Source of the DNA: Serpula lacrymans var. lacrymans S7.9
Lineage: Eukaryota; Basidiomycota; Agaricomycetes; Boletales; Serpulaceae
Reading direction: 5' to 3'
DNA: 40,720 nt
NCBI RefSeq assembly: GCF_000218685.1
Contig: NW_006763296.1
Location: 2,511,100-2,551,819 of the forward strand
Shown here: positions 19,615-32,100 of the stretch, piece after piece
Layout of the letters: the number at the start of each line of letters is the position of its first letter
How positions within the stretch are numbered: position 1 is the first letter of the stretch
Notes under the pieces: model-generated
What the model was told of the DNA's origin: nothing
Seen by the model: the letters and a program-made list of their open reading frames with translations, nothing else
Databases searched by the model: none
Program-made: the position numbers and the translations under genes

Positions 19615-22600
19615 TCACTGGGGGTCAATTTTGGTCACTGCGGGACCAGCAATTCTCGACAAATCCACTGCTCCACTCTTCAACCATCGTTCAAATTCTG
19701 CCCAGGGATCATCCGAGTCATTGGTGATTCTCCCAGAAGAGCCAGCTACAAGCGTTATTTGTTAGCAAAGGTCGCCGTTAAACTCGAAGTAGTTCGCAGA
19801 ACGTCAAAGTAGCTTTCGTATCTGTTGCCTGTTTGTTCGCGTGCGGCGTTCTCCAAAGTGTACCCTCGAGGGGTATCTTCATCGACCGTGTCATCCTGTT
19901 CAGATATATCTGATAAAGATTGTCGTTCTTCTGTCTGGACCTTAGCAGGCGAGCCCGAGAATCCTGTTTTCTGTGCAGAGTATTTATATACGATACTGCA
20001 TTAACTCTGCTGATGTTCACCTTTTCATCGAGTAAGCCAGAGGGCGTGACGAGACAACACCCGCCCCCTACATCAAATCTTGGCTTCTTTGTCGGGGGAC
20101 ACTCATTTGCTGCTTCATAACGGCCATTGATAGACGATCCGGAATTGCCTCTATGGTGGCCTGCCTTCTGAGACATAGTTCGTTGATAGTGGGAAGTAGA
20201 TGGCTCGAGGAACTCCAAAGGCAGATTGCGAATAAGAGAATCTGTTTCCGAACTTGAATAGCTGGTTTCTGAAGATATGGATATCAATTTTTTGATTTGG
20301 CGAGTAGCATGGATGAATTCTAGGTCGAAGTTGGGGGTTACTCGCGTTTTCTGCTGCGAGACGTCTCCGGAAGATATATTAGCTAGTTTGAGACAGTGGC
20401 CTTCTGGTGGTTTTTGATTGCGTTCGGTACCTACGTGCAGAGTCAGACCGATTGGTTGTTTTGTTTTGTTTGACTTTTGGGACGAAGATCCAAGGTCCTG
20501 GTTATATTCCTTGGGGTACTCGGTGTTTGGCTGAAGTCGCTTTTTTGGCACTTGAGAAGGCTTAGATAATCCTTCTCGGCAGCTATGAATTTTGGCTTGA
20601 AATGGTAGAATGGCTGGAAAAAAAAAAGGTAGAGACGCACCAAAGATGGCGGCATGACGATTTGTCCTTGCAGATATGTTTGCATCTAAACAATGGTAAC
20701 GACAAGTCCATCTTCCCACGGCGAAGTGTAATTCTGTGGGACGTACTCATATTTACCATTGCTTTCCTTTCTAGGTACTATATCTACTTTCGCTTTCACG
20801 AGTGGCTTTTGTTTCTGTGTAAAGTTAGCCGAATCACCATAAGCAAAAATGCCGTCAGGGTAGAATTTTCAGGGGCAGACCAAGAGTTTTCGTCGGATCT
20901 TTCACGAATACAGTTTCCTCGTCCTCGTCGGCAAAGTCCATATTCCAGAAGTCAGGATCGTCTTCCAGTCCTGCGAGATCCATTTCCTGATATTATAGAT
21001 CAGCAGTTACCATACACTTCAAAATAAGTGGTGTACCAAAGAACTGGGAGGCCGAGTGTCTAGTGTCGGATATTGATGCACTTGGAGCTTGGGTTTATAA
21101 ATCTGTGCTATGGTAAGTCCAGCAATCTTGTCCTGGTTTAAATCTTAGGCAGTTTCAGAGACAGGAAGTAATGACTACGCACCGGCGAGACGTAAACAAA
21201 TATCGATTGGTCGGGTTTAGTCAATTGAGCGCTGATCGGGAATATCTTGGGCTCCCCCAGGGCTTTCGTGCCTGGATAAAATCATCAGCGCACAAGGACT
21301 GTGATGATGATGACGATGATGATGATAAAGAAATCCCTACGTGATGTGGCGAAAATCAACGAAGGTAAGATCGGATGTTGCTGTCAGAACAGTTGTCATA
21401 TCGATTATTTGATCTTTTTGCTTCTTGACTTTGGTAGGGAATGCATCTTCAGATGTCAGCCCACATTGTATTGATAGTTTGATTTCAACAGGGTCCTTTC
21501 CGTTACTTGGGGTGACATTGGTTTCGGTGACTCTAACATAATATTAATATTTTGGAAGTTGACGAGCTGAAGCAAGAACTTCAAAACCACAAGGAGCTCG
21601 ACGGTTGAGAAGCTATCAATGCCATCAGTCGAACGACGAGTAACTAAAGAGTAAGTCCTCACTATATCAATTCTCATCGGGTCCTGCCTAAGCAGATCAT
21701 TGAATGTACTAATTCCATGTTGAGCAAGGACCTATGAGAGAGAACTACTAAGTTAATGTGTGGGTTGGTGAAGTTTGATCATCAACTGTGAGTCTGCAAA
21801 TAATAATTAGCCCTTATCAAGCAAGATGCGCAGTCCCCCTACGATTTTTCGCCTATGTGTTCTATCTGACGAAGAACCACTGGCCGGTCCTCCCAAACTT
21901 TTGCATATAAGCATCTAGCCCTGTCACACAATTGTTAAAAGTACGAGCACAAATATCAAGTGATCGACAGACAGCTCCAAACCATGCTTCGCTTGGGCAC
22001 CACTCTTCTTCACTATCGCAACTTCTACGACGGCTATACAGCAGTTCATGGCCACTGTCAGTAAACATTTACGATCCAACCAACTTTTCAGTAAAAAGTG
22101 CCATACCTGTGGCTATACGAGAAATATGACGAAATACGGTAGATACCTCATAATGAGACTGACTATCTCCACCGCCTAATGGTATTCCCCCAAGGATAGC
22201 CTGAAAGATGTGAGGGACGAACAACAATATGATACATATGAAGCTAACTTGAATCAAAAGAAATATATTGTCGCTTGTTTTCTGGACTTTCTTGATCGGA
22301 AACCGTATCTCGGCATGTAATCGCAACTTGTCGTAAATCTAAGCCCAAGGTCAACATCTGGTTATTCTGATTGACCAAACTAGACCTATTTTTCTCTGCT
22401 TCTCATTTTTAATTCAGCCAACCTGACCAAAAATAAGACACGAGTTACTTCAGCGCATGAGAAAGAGAGAGAAACCGACTTCTCCGAAGCAGAGAGCATT
22501 TCCAACTAAAGGGCATCAGTTACTGAAGACTGATGATGGGATACCACAGGAAGCCTACAATATCGCGCACAGTCGCATCAAGTGGCAGATCTAGGATGGA

Positions 22601-22700
22601 ATCACACATTCCGTGGTCTCCATTTCATACATCAAATCAATTGTCCTGGAAATATTGATACAACCGAATTTATCCAGTAAAACATGTAAACAAGGGAACA
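19615..22700 (-). pseudogene. HFM1: HFM1/MER3-type meiotic DNA helicase, 3' half only
   Basis: Many small minus-strand exons match the C-terminal half of HFM1/MER3, a meiotic crossover helicase. In order: LDATVRDI then LEMLSASE, AELKMRSREK, 22338-22249 (EIRFPIKK), 22200-22107 (AILGGIPLGGG), 22054-21973 (VVEVAIVKKSGAQAKHGLEL), 21920-21843 (AKVWEDRPVVLRQIEHIGEK), a possible 7-nt exon 21793-21787, 21731-21663 (VLAQHGISTFNDLLRQDP), and from 21612 LLNRRAPCGFEVLASARQLP and VEIKLSIQCGL. Then come QLTKPDQSIFVYVS (about 21200), IAGLTIAQIYKPK (about 21110), LEDDPDFWNM (about 20960) and the zinc motif CKHICKDKSSCRHLCCREGL (20690-20560). The last exon ends WAEFERWLKSGAVDLS, with stop at 19617-19615. This is the Sec63-like domain and tail. 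The RecA-like helicase core is absent: a copia element starts at 22866. An in-frame TAA at 21546-21544 and probable frame breaks near 21360 and 22600 support a pseudogene. Some exon borders are uncertain. Confidence 0.85.
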
Positions 22701-22865
22701 TGAAAACGTAGACATGAACCAGCATAAAAACGACCCAGATACACTATTCAATAGTACAGTTGTTAGCAAAGGAAAAGGGAATGTCAAAAGGATACGAAAC
22801 AATCACAGACAACAAGAGCCATATGTCAGATGCATAGCTGCATCATCCTATATCTTTCACTTCTC
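22701..22865. other. Junction between the helicase remnant and the copia element
   Basis: No frame or repeat assignable to either neighbour. Copia homology starts abruptly at about 22866. No LTR or target duplication marks the join, so it looks like a truncation or deletion junction. Confidence 0.4.
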
Positions 22866-25800
22866 TAGGCCTACGCTGCACCGAGAAAGGAGACTTGCGC
22901 GCACATTTGGACAAGATTTGCGCGCTATGGGAACAGCTCAGCGCAGCAGGAGTCCAACTAGCAGACAAAGAACTCACCTCCAGCATCATCATGTCTTTGC
23001 CGCACTCATACGCCACCTACGTGTCGCACCTGTCAGTGTCTGCCCATATGTCAAAGCAGACCTTGGACCCAGAGACACTGATCTCGTACCTTCTCCAAGA
23101 ATATGACCGACAGACCATATTCAGAAAACGCCCGACAGCAAAATCAGAGGACATTGCTATGTCAGCCACCGGAGGTCAAGGATTGTCCAAACGTGGAAGT
23201 CGAGGCGGAAGAGGTCGCTACAAGAAAGGAAAATCATCTGGCGGCAGAGACGACAAGGATACCAGCGAGCTTGAATGCTGGAACTGCGGTGGAAAGGGAC
23301 ACAGGTCACACCAGTGCCCCAGTGAGAAGCATGAGCGCTCCACAAAGAATGAGTCAAAAGGGGACTCACCAGGAGACAAGAAAGAAGAGGGGCAAACGGG
23401 CGATGCAAAGGGAAAGAAGCCTGAAAAGGCAAACCTTGCTGTCCACGTCCAATGCGACGGCGCCAGCCTATCAGATTTTGAAGAAGAAGGCGCGTGGAGC
23501 GCCCTCACTCACCAACTCGCCATGAACGCGAGGCCCAAGAGTCCCATTGAAATCTATGACTCCGGCGCTACGAGCCACTTCACCCCCCATCAACACCTCC
23601 TACTCATTTACCGCACGATTGCACCTTACCCTATAAGCGTGGCAAACCAAGACTCCTTCTCTGCTGTAGGAACAGGGGATATGATGATTAGTGTCCCCAA
23701 CGGCGCCCATAAAGACACGCAAGTGCGCCTGAGAGACGTGTTATACGCACCCAATTTGGCCTACACCCTAGTTTCCATAGGCTGTATGGATAAGGCAGGC
23801 TACAAGGCCGTCTTTGCGAAAAGCGAATGCGTTATCTATGACCCGAGAGGAAAAATAAGAGGACACATACCTAAAAGTAGGTGGTGTGTACCAGTCGCGA
23901 GGCACAAATCTTCGCCACGAAAGTGCCAATGCAGCTGTTGAGCGCATATCTGCCACTGAACTCCACAAGCGCCTTGGCCATATAGCCATTGATGCAGCAA
24001 AGCGCATGGTGTCAAAGGGCTTGATCCATGGGGTAGAACTCCTGGAGGATAGGGAAACAGACACTTTCTGTGAAACTTGTGTCCGCGCCAAGGGCAAGCG
24101 CGAGGCAATCCCTAAAGTGAAACTGGGTGAGCGTGCACAAGAATATGGCCAGGAGATCCACACCGACCTATGGGGACCTGCACCAGTCGAAACACTGGGT
24201 GGAAAACGGTACTATGTTGCCTTTACGGACGATAAGACACGCAAAACATATGTTTATCTACTGCGTGATAAATCCGGCACTTTCCGTCAATTCCAAATGT
24301 ATGAGGCCTGGGTCCGCAACCACATGAATGCAGCAATCAAAGTCTTACATAGCGACAGGGGTGGCGAATATATGAGTAATGCGTTTAGTGACTATCTGAG
24401 AGATAGAGGAATTATGAGGAAACTCACAGTGCATGACACCCCCGAACAGAACGGTGTTGCAGAGCGCGTGAACCGTACCCTACTCAAGAAAGTACGCGCC
24501 CCCTTACTTAGCAGTGGCCTGCCAAAATTCCTGTGGGGGGAAGCCATCAAACATGCATGTTGGTTGAAGAACCACACCTCCACCAAGGCACTAGACAACA
24601 ATGACGCCATTTGAAGCGGCACATGGTGTCAAGCCGGATCTTGCTGGCCTACACGAATGGGGCTGCAATGTACTTGTGCACGACGCAACTGGCTCAAAGC
24701 TTGAGAGCTGAGCTAGGAGGGGTCACTGGGTCGGTTTTGATACCGAAAGTCTCGGACACCGCATCTATTGGCCAGAGAATCATTCAGTCACTGTTGAGCG
24801 CTCAGTGCATTTCGACGTCGGGAATGTACCTGTAGATGCTGACAACGAGCCTCCCTTTGGGCTTGAGGGGGAGCATGATGTCCTGGACCAAGCACCAAAG
24901 GAGAGTGACATTGTAGAAATTAGTGATCACATACCTCATCCCGATTCACCCAATCCCCAAGCAATCTCTGACCCACTCTACCCTCAGGATCAAGATCAAG
25001 CTGATCCTGATCCCATCCTACCAGCTCCAGTTCTTCCACCTCCACCTATAGTTGCTCCGCGTCGAAGTACCCGCATTCGCCAGCCAACCCAATATGTTCG
25101 CGACCTCCTACAAGGAAAAGGATCAGTATCTGGAAATAACGGACCCACCTTACCCAAAGGCATCCAACTGAATGTCGACGATCCGGATGGGAGAGATGAG
25201 GAAGAGAGAGATAATGAAGCACTAAGGGATCTCGCCCAAAATGTAGCCATGGTGGCACGCATGGCAGATCTTGAAGGCGTTGAACCCAGAACTATTGAAG
25301 AAGCCCGAAAGCGCCCAGACCGGCCAAAATGGGAAGAAGCAATCAATGAGGAATTGAACAGGCTTCGAGTAGCAGGAACATGGACTTACATTGAGAAACC
25401 CAAAGATGCAAACATTGTAGGGAGTAAATGGGTGTTCAAGCTAAAAAAAACAGTGTCAGGATCCATCGATAAGTACAAGGCAAGGCTTGTAGCACAAGGC
25501 TACAGCCAAGTGGAAGGAATAGACTATTTCAACACATTTGCCCCCGTTGCAAAGATGACATCGCTACGAATCATCTTAGCGATGACTGCTCAAAATGATT
25601 GGGAAACTCACCAGATGGATGTAAAAAGTGCATACCTAAACGGCGAACTAGAAGAAAACGAGGTCATCTACATGCGACAACCGCCTGGTTACAACGCACC
25701 TGGAAAAGAGACCCAAGTCCTACGCCTAAACAAGACACTCTATGGCCTGAAACAGGCCGGCCGCAGGTGGTATCAGACTCTATGCGATGGACTACAGAAA

Positions 25801-26845
25801 ATTGGTTTAATTCGCTGTGAAACAGACCATGCAGTTTTCCATAGGCACAATGAAGGAGAACTCACCATTATTGCAGTTCATGTAGACGACATGACTCTCG
25901 TCACACCGTCAATGACTGAGATGAACCATTTGAAATTTGACCTAGGAAAACTCTTCAAAGTTAGTGACCTGGGGGAGCTACATTGGATGTTAGGAATAGA
26001 AGTGAAAAGAGACAGAAGCACACGCACCTTATACATGTCACAACGCAGCTACCTCGACACTATTGTCAAACACTTCAACCTAGAAGATGCAAAAAATGTT
26101 AGCAATCCCAATGGTTGCTAGCACGTACCTGAGTAAAGATCAGAGCCCAAAGACGCCTGAAGACTACGCAGAAATGCAAAACGTCCCATATCGAGAGGCC
26201 GTGGGATCACTGATGTATGCAACAATTGGCACACACCCCGATATTGCGCATGTTGTTGCAATTCTTTCTCGTTTTGTCGACAACCCAGGTCCGGCCCACT
26301 GGGAGGCAGCAAAAAGGGTGATCCGGTACCTAAAAGGGAGCAGAGAGCTATGGTTAGCATACGGTCCGGAAGAACAGCCACTTACCGGATACACCGATGC
26401 AGATGGGAGTATGAACAAGACCAGGCGAGCCATATCAGGCTATTCCATGATGCTTGATGGTGGCGCCGTCTCATGGTACTCGAAGCAACAAGAAATTGTC
26501 GCGTTATCAACGACAGAGGCCGAGTATGTGGCTGCGATGCATGCCACTAAGGAACTACTATGGGCGAGGATGTTCATCAGCGAACTCTTCAATCAAGACT
26601 TACCACCAACCATCCTCCTGTGTGATAACCAATCAGCCATAGCGCTTTTGAAGGACAGTCAATACCACGCGCAAACCAAACATATTGATGTTCGGTACCA
26701 TTTTATTCAGCACGCCATCGAAGAAGGGAAGATCGAGATTACTTATTGCCCAACTGAAGAGATGACAGCCGACGTGCTCACCAAGTCCTTGCCCTCTGCA
26801 AAGGTGAAACATTTTGTGGCTGCGTTAGGCCTATGTACCGCTTGA
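22866..26845 (+). pseudogene. Ty1/copia gag-pol, 5'-truncated and frameshifted
   Basis: Gag starts within its helical domain (GDLRAHLDKICALWEQL) and has a zinc knuckle, CWNCGGKGHRSHQC. The protease has DSGATSH. The integrase has the zinc-binding LHKRLGHI and CETC, then the D,D,E core (HTDLWGP, HSDRGGEY, TPEQNGVAERVNR). Reverse transcriptase spans about 25300-26050 with GSKWVFKLK, QMDVKSAYLNG and HVDD in the catalytic place. RNase H has YTDADGS, STTEAEYVA and KHIDVRYHF, ending at TGA 26843-26845. The order is copia-type. The frame breaks near 23880 (one extra base), 24600 and 26107 (one extra base), and TGA 24709-24711 sits where Arg is expected. No 5' LTR exists. The element cannot be autonomous. 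Confidence 0.93.
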
Positions 26846-27180
26846 GGGGGAGTGTTAGAAAACGCGAGTTGACAAAGACAAGCGTTGTACGAAGGGAAAG
26901 TATGGCGCAGGACACCATACTAGGAAAGTGTAGTGGTAGGATGGCCCGTGCGTTTTTATGGGGCAATTTACCCCCTTAGTTATACTTCCGTTCGAGTTTA
27001 AAAACCTTCGTAGCAATGATCACCCACCTCAGAGCTTCGCCCACGAAGTCTGAGGTGAGGATCTTATACCTTCCTTGTTTTTGTGATATACTTACTCTGT
27101 ACCTAGCATTTGGTTTATATTAGGTACGCGAATACATTCTCAGAGCTTCGCCCACGAAGTCTGAGCATTTGGTTTATATT
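26846..27180 (+). mobile_element. Copia polypurine tract and 3' LTR (right end unclear)
   Basis: A purine run (GAGGGGGAG, 26844-26852) lies at the stop codon and is followed by TGTTAGAAAA at 26853, a typical copia LTR start. I cannot find the matching ...TTCTAACA end. The sequence reads into transposase coding by about 27195, so the LTR is probably truncated. Two hairpin repeats lie inside it. Confidence 0.65.
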
Positions 27181-27183
27181 AGA
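27030..27183. repeat. Duplicated hairpin CTCAGAGCTTCG..CGAAGTCTGAG
   Basis: A 27-nt sequence able to fold as a stem (CTCAGAGCTTCG against CGAAGTCTGAG) occurs at about 27032 and again at about 27140. GCATTTGGTTTATATTAG is also duplicated (about 27105 and 27165), in the same orientation. Confidence 0.8.
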
Positions 27184-27194
27184 TCTCTTCAAAA

Positions 27195-28715
27195 AAACAC
27201 CTGAGATTATGTCAACAAGTGAGCGGTGATGAACACCTGGTATTTCAAGTTCTGGCGCATCATCTTCTTGAGCCCATTTTTTCTTTTTTTTTGGGAAGCA
27301 AATTTTGACCACTGATTCTTGCCAGCCATTTTCTTCACGAAAGGGATTTTCTCGGTCCTGCAGGTATTTGTCAAGGAGTTTATGTTCACGTGTGGGGTTG
27401 AAACCATCAAGGTCACTAGGATCAAATAGAGGATCACGAAGACAGGCTGCTAGCCGTGTAAGCTCCGCTGCTGATTTTGTTGATGTCCCTATGTATTGCC
27501 ATGCCATGAGAATGCCACAGCTAGGATTTGTGAATGGTGAGAAAAGGTGCTCTGGTGGAACTTCTGATAGCGACAGACCAGAGACCCTTTGTAAAACCTC
27601 TATCCCCTATACCGAGTTAACGGAGGGATAAAAGCTCAAATCAAACAAGTAGCGTTTCAAGTAGCGATTGAGAATTAATCAGCAACTGAGGAAAGTATGT
27701 ACATGGTGGTCTACTATATATATGTTTCTGAAAGTCAGCCATGAGGCGCTGACTGATCTAACATGCAGCAGCCATGAGGCACTGACTGATGTTCTTTGTA
27801 ATGGTTCTGGACTCTTGTCACGTGATGGTCACGTGATCTGATATAACTATGTATTATGTTATCCGCGCTAAAGCAGCAGCTTAACATATCTTATCTGTCA
27901 TGTGATTAGATATCAAAGAAAATGAAAAAAAGGAAACTAGCGCTCAGACTAGCGCTTCTGGTTCAAGTCGTGACACCCTTTGCTGAGGCAGCACAGCTTG
28001 TTCTGTCATGTCTGCTTTGAGGTTCGGAGCATCACATATAGCGTCCAGTGACATGCCACTTTCTGGGGTTGAAGATGGCTGACCCAAGTATATACAATAC
28101 AGACCCAATGAATCTGGTTTTGTCTCAATATTCTCTGAGGGAATTTCATCCACATCCTTGCTAGATCTAAGACATTGGGGACTTTGGGAATGTGGAATTT
28201 GGTGTTCAGATGTGTGAGGAGAGGGGTGCATATTGTTGGTTTGAGTGTCTTGTCTTCTTCAAGTGACGGTTGGTGGTAAAAAATCAACATATCGTCTTGG
28301 TAAGCGAACTGGTCTGCCTGAACGAGTTGTGTGTATAGTCTGGAGCTGCAAATATTCTTCAGGTTGTGAGCTATCAGGCTGCCCTTGAACTTGAATATCA
28401 CTTTGCTAGATAACATACAATGAGTGAGAAAGCTAGCAACACAAGAACACGCAATTAATAACATACCTCTTGGACAGCATGGTGATTGAGTACTAGACTA
28501 TCTGAAATGATCCCTTCAAATTCTTCAGCTCGCTTCAACCTCTTCCTTTCTTTTCTTAGCATTTCCCTCTCTTCATCTTCATCCCGTGAGCGCTTGGTAT
28601 TGTGATCTAAAATATCACCCAGGACATATTGAGACTCGGCACATTGTCCTGTGTGTAAGTTTAACAGTTTGTTGGTTTTGAATAACTTGCCACAGCCAAA
28701 GCAAAGTGAAGGCAT
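27195..28715 (-). pseudogene. Plavaka-type (CACTA-like) transposase, N-terminal part
   Basis: Exon 1 (28715-28467) starts MPSLCFGCGKLFK and holds a C2HC zinc finger (CFGC...HTGQC), then a charged helix (EEREMLRKERKRLKR). A 61-nt intron (GTATGT..TATCTAG, 28466-28406) leads to exon 2, with RSGRPVRLPRRYVDFLPP, then YCIYLGQPSSTPE, ELTRLAACLRDPLFDPSDLD and GWQESVVKICFP followed by DDAPELEIPGVHHRSLVDII. These are the standard N-terminal blocks of the large Plavaka-type transposases of Agaricomycetes. A family-3 solo LTR (27590-27975) splits exon 2 and the frame rejoins exactly without it. TGA 28261-28259 interrupts the frame after PPTVT, where Arg would fit. The catalytic core is gone: copia sequence starts at about 27190. 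Confidence 0.8.
27590..27975 (-). mobile_element. Family-3 solo LTR, target duplication CCCTT
   Basis: This 386-bp element runs from TGTAAAACC to GTCGTGACA on the plus strand, with CCCTT at 27585-27589 and 27976-27980. It shares CCCTATACCGAG, TAACGGAGG and the GGCGCTGACTGA region with the LTR of the minus-strand gypsy element at 36222-36559, so it is a solo LTR of that family in the same orientation. Confidence 0.9.
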
Positions 28716-29185
28716 GGTTTGAAAAAAAAAATATATCAGACAATAGCTCTGATCCCAGGCCATAACTGTCACTGGCAGTTGTACTGTCTACCAAGTTGCC
28801 GGTAAATTGCTGATATTGTGTTTAATCCCCGCAGTTGCAAACCCAAAAGACACCACAATCGTTTTCATATCTCTGTTTTGCTATCTTATCGTGTTGCAAT
28901 ACTGAAACATATCCACACAGCAATGAATAGTAGCCCCAGTGATACAGAAGATGACTCTGCCTTAGACCTACATCAGGGAATTGTGGATTTCTTGCGTTTC
29001 CATTTTACACATTTTAATCTCTGGTGAGAAAATTATAAGACTTGATAATCACATTACAATGATATGACAAGGCATTACACCGAAAATATGTTCAGTGTAT
29101 GGCCTTATAAAACCTTACCATAAAATCCAGATTTCATTGATGTAAAGCACAAGTCTTCCAAAAAGGAACATCCAAAACACTCCAG
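28716..29185. other. Intergenic gap between divergent genes
   Basis: The gap separates the minus-strand transposase start from the plus-strand DUF6698 gene start, so it would have to hold both promoters. There is no coding signal. The adenine-rich run at about 28721-28729 is the only notable feature. Confidence 0.4.
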
Positions 29186-32100
29186 GATGGGAAGCAAAGA
29201 AAGCCGAAAGAGAAAAAAAAGATCAAGTGAGTTGATATACCCCAAAGTAGTATAAGACTGACTGGCAATTACCACCATACAGAGAGGAGCCATATGATCC
29301 AAGTGATGACAAGTCATTAGACCCATTTTGGAATGCGGCTTGATGGATTCCTCGAGGTATTGACCTATACTGCAACATCACATCAGACTTTCGTATTGCC
29401 ATGATCCTCAAGAGCATAGACAAAGAGGATCAGCAAAGGTTAGTATAGAGTTTCTGTGTGTTGCTTGCATATTTGGTCTGATATATATGCATATACTTAG
29501 GTTAAAAGACACAGCGGTGTAATGCACCAAAGTTGATTGGTAGCATGGACAGGTGTCAATAATGAAGCGAATATTCAAAAGACTCGCCTTTGCGCCACAC
29601 AGGCACAGTGCCACGTGGAATAGTAATTAATATTGCCTTTTTTGAACTTGGGGCTGATCAGCATCACCTCTATTAGGCAATCCAGTCACGCTCACCTTTG
29701 CTTTTCCATCCGGTACTTTCCGCGTTTTGGCATTTCGGCAAATTTTCGCGTCGCCACTGGCTACACATTGCATTGCGCCCTTGCTTTTGTCGTTTCCCTT
29801 ACTCCCCTTCCTTTGCCTAGCCCCACCATGGGCCCCTTCCTCTCCTTTTTATTCTCACCTGATGGTCGTTTCTGGATCCCCATTCTAATCCACTTGTTCG
29901 TCACCTCCACCCTCCTCCTCCTCATCTTATTTGCACCCCCATCATTTCTGATGTCACCACTTCCTATCCGCTTCCGTCGCCGATCCGTTGACTACCACGT
30001 GCCACTGCTGATATCAGCAAAGCCCCGGCGGCCGGTTCAAATAGGGCAACAGGTCCATCTTCATGACGTCGATCTGCCATCACATACTATCAAAACATCG
30101 GTCACTTGTCTTGCCTGGTTGGAGCGTGGGTGGGTAGTTTTTGAGCTGGAGAAGGTTCATCCCCTTGCGTCGCCCATGTTCATTGCCGTCCCATTCACTT
30201 GAGTACACTTATCTTTTGTCCATCGTCTTCGCTACAGCTACAGCTACCACATGCTTCCTGGGACTCACTTGTTCAAAATTGGAACTACTCCTCTCCCTCC
30301 CTCGTTTGATCAGGTGGTCCAACACAACCAGTCCATTGGTAAGGCCATGGAACTGTCGGATTTGGACTAGGTGGTGGACCGGTGGCTCCAGTTTCTTTTT
30401 CTTCAGCAGAACATTCATTTACAGTGCGATTATTTTTGATTTTTGAATCATTTTTATGGACACATACTTTTTTATAATGCCTGACTGACAATAAAGGAAC
30501 TGTGTTGATACTGATAGTGTTTTGCCTTGCCCTTTTTTTACTGCATCTTCCCATGACATCATGATTTTCCTGCTCTCTTTTTGCTATTGGACTTTACTTT
30601 ATGGTTGTACAAACCTGTGACATTACTCACAGCATTCATTGTTCTATCCCTTTCTTTCCCTTATTTTGACGATCTTATCTTGTAGCAACTACGCAGGATT
30701 TGTCAGCGTACATTCCTTCCTTCATATTCTTTCTCATTCTTTTTGCACAGCTATACTGTGCATAGCCTACTTTTCTTTCACTATATAAACCCCTGTACTT
30801 TACCTTGTAAAAAAAACAACAAAGAACTCGAATCCAAACTTCTTCTCTAATCTCAAGCTCACTACTCACTACTACTTGTGATCCAGTGTGGTCACAACAC
30901 TTCCCACTTCTACCACTGTCAACTGCTGTCATTTTCACTTCGCACTTTTGAAGTCATTGTCATCCCTTTCGATTAGAGTCCTTCTGAGCACTACAGTTTG
31001 TGTGTCAGGAGCCTGCTATCACTGGGAACCTCGTCATATTGTCGTTCTCAAACCTACCTTGTGCTACGATTAGCAAGGTAGTGCTCATCTATACTCGTTA
31101 CAAAGCCCCTATCCTTCTATAAATTCAACTATCCCTCCTCCTCAAAACCCACACTCATACACCTCTGGGTTTTACTTTGAAGGATCTTTATACGTACCAC
31201 CCCACAAACAACCAGACCACTCCACTGTTCTAGGAGGCAAAGCCCATAAACAAGTTCCGTGGAATCTGGGAGGATTGTGTGTTAGTTTGTTTTGTGTGTG
31301 GTTTTCTAACAGCAGTTCTCATCATCAACAGCGGGCTCAAAACAGCCACAGAACAAGCATGTACAGGATTGAGCTGCAATTCGGCAGAGTGTGCTTGGCA
31401 ATATGTGAGCTTTTTCATTTTTTCATCTCATGGTTACACATACATCCATACACTTAGGTCCGAGGATGACAAACAATGTGCCGTTTCAAACTTCGACAAG
31501 ATTATTGACTTTGTGCCAGAGTTCAAAAAAATACTGCGTAGGAAAAACAAGGATAAACTTGATTTTATTCTTAAAAAGATGAGTGATTCCTTGCCGACCT
31601 TATATGCACCTGCATTAACACAATTTCATAGATGCATACAATCATGAGGAGTACACGTGCAGATGACAGCAGCCGCCTCAGAAAAGATATACCAAAATAT
31701 GTGCCACCAGACCCATCCACTATGAGTCTCAACCCACCAATTCTGACTGGAAGCAAAAAAGATCATAGTGGGCTCGGATTTGTCCACCCACAGCTTGTGT
31801 TGTTGCTTTGTCCTGCAAAGCATGCAAAGGAATATTATGGCAACCAAGATGAATAAGTATTTCACGCTTGATTTGGCTCTATTTTTCATGGTATTTTTTA
31901 GAACACGCATCAAACTGCTTGATGGACGCATCAGAGTTACAGCCAGCAAGCTCCCTGCATTCATGTATATAGGGTTTGAACCCGCTGAACAATACAACCC
32001 AAATGCTATTCATGAAGGGTTGCTTAAAGGCTATTATGTTCCGCGAGTAAGTATAGTGTTTATATTGATTTTCCCGCATTCTGACTACCATTTTTGTATA

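Noticed and set aside
19778..20719. A single 313-codon gene on the minus strand
   Set aside because: Splicing at GTACGT..TTTAG and GTGCGT..CATAG restores the HFM1 zinc motif from another frame upstream, so the long frame is only partly coding and belongs to the larger HFM1-like gene.
26853..27800. A complete copia 3' LTR with a terminal CTAACA
   Set aside because: The only CTAACA found (near 27760) lies within the family-3 solo LTR, so it cannot be the end of the copia LTR.
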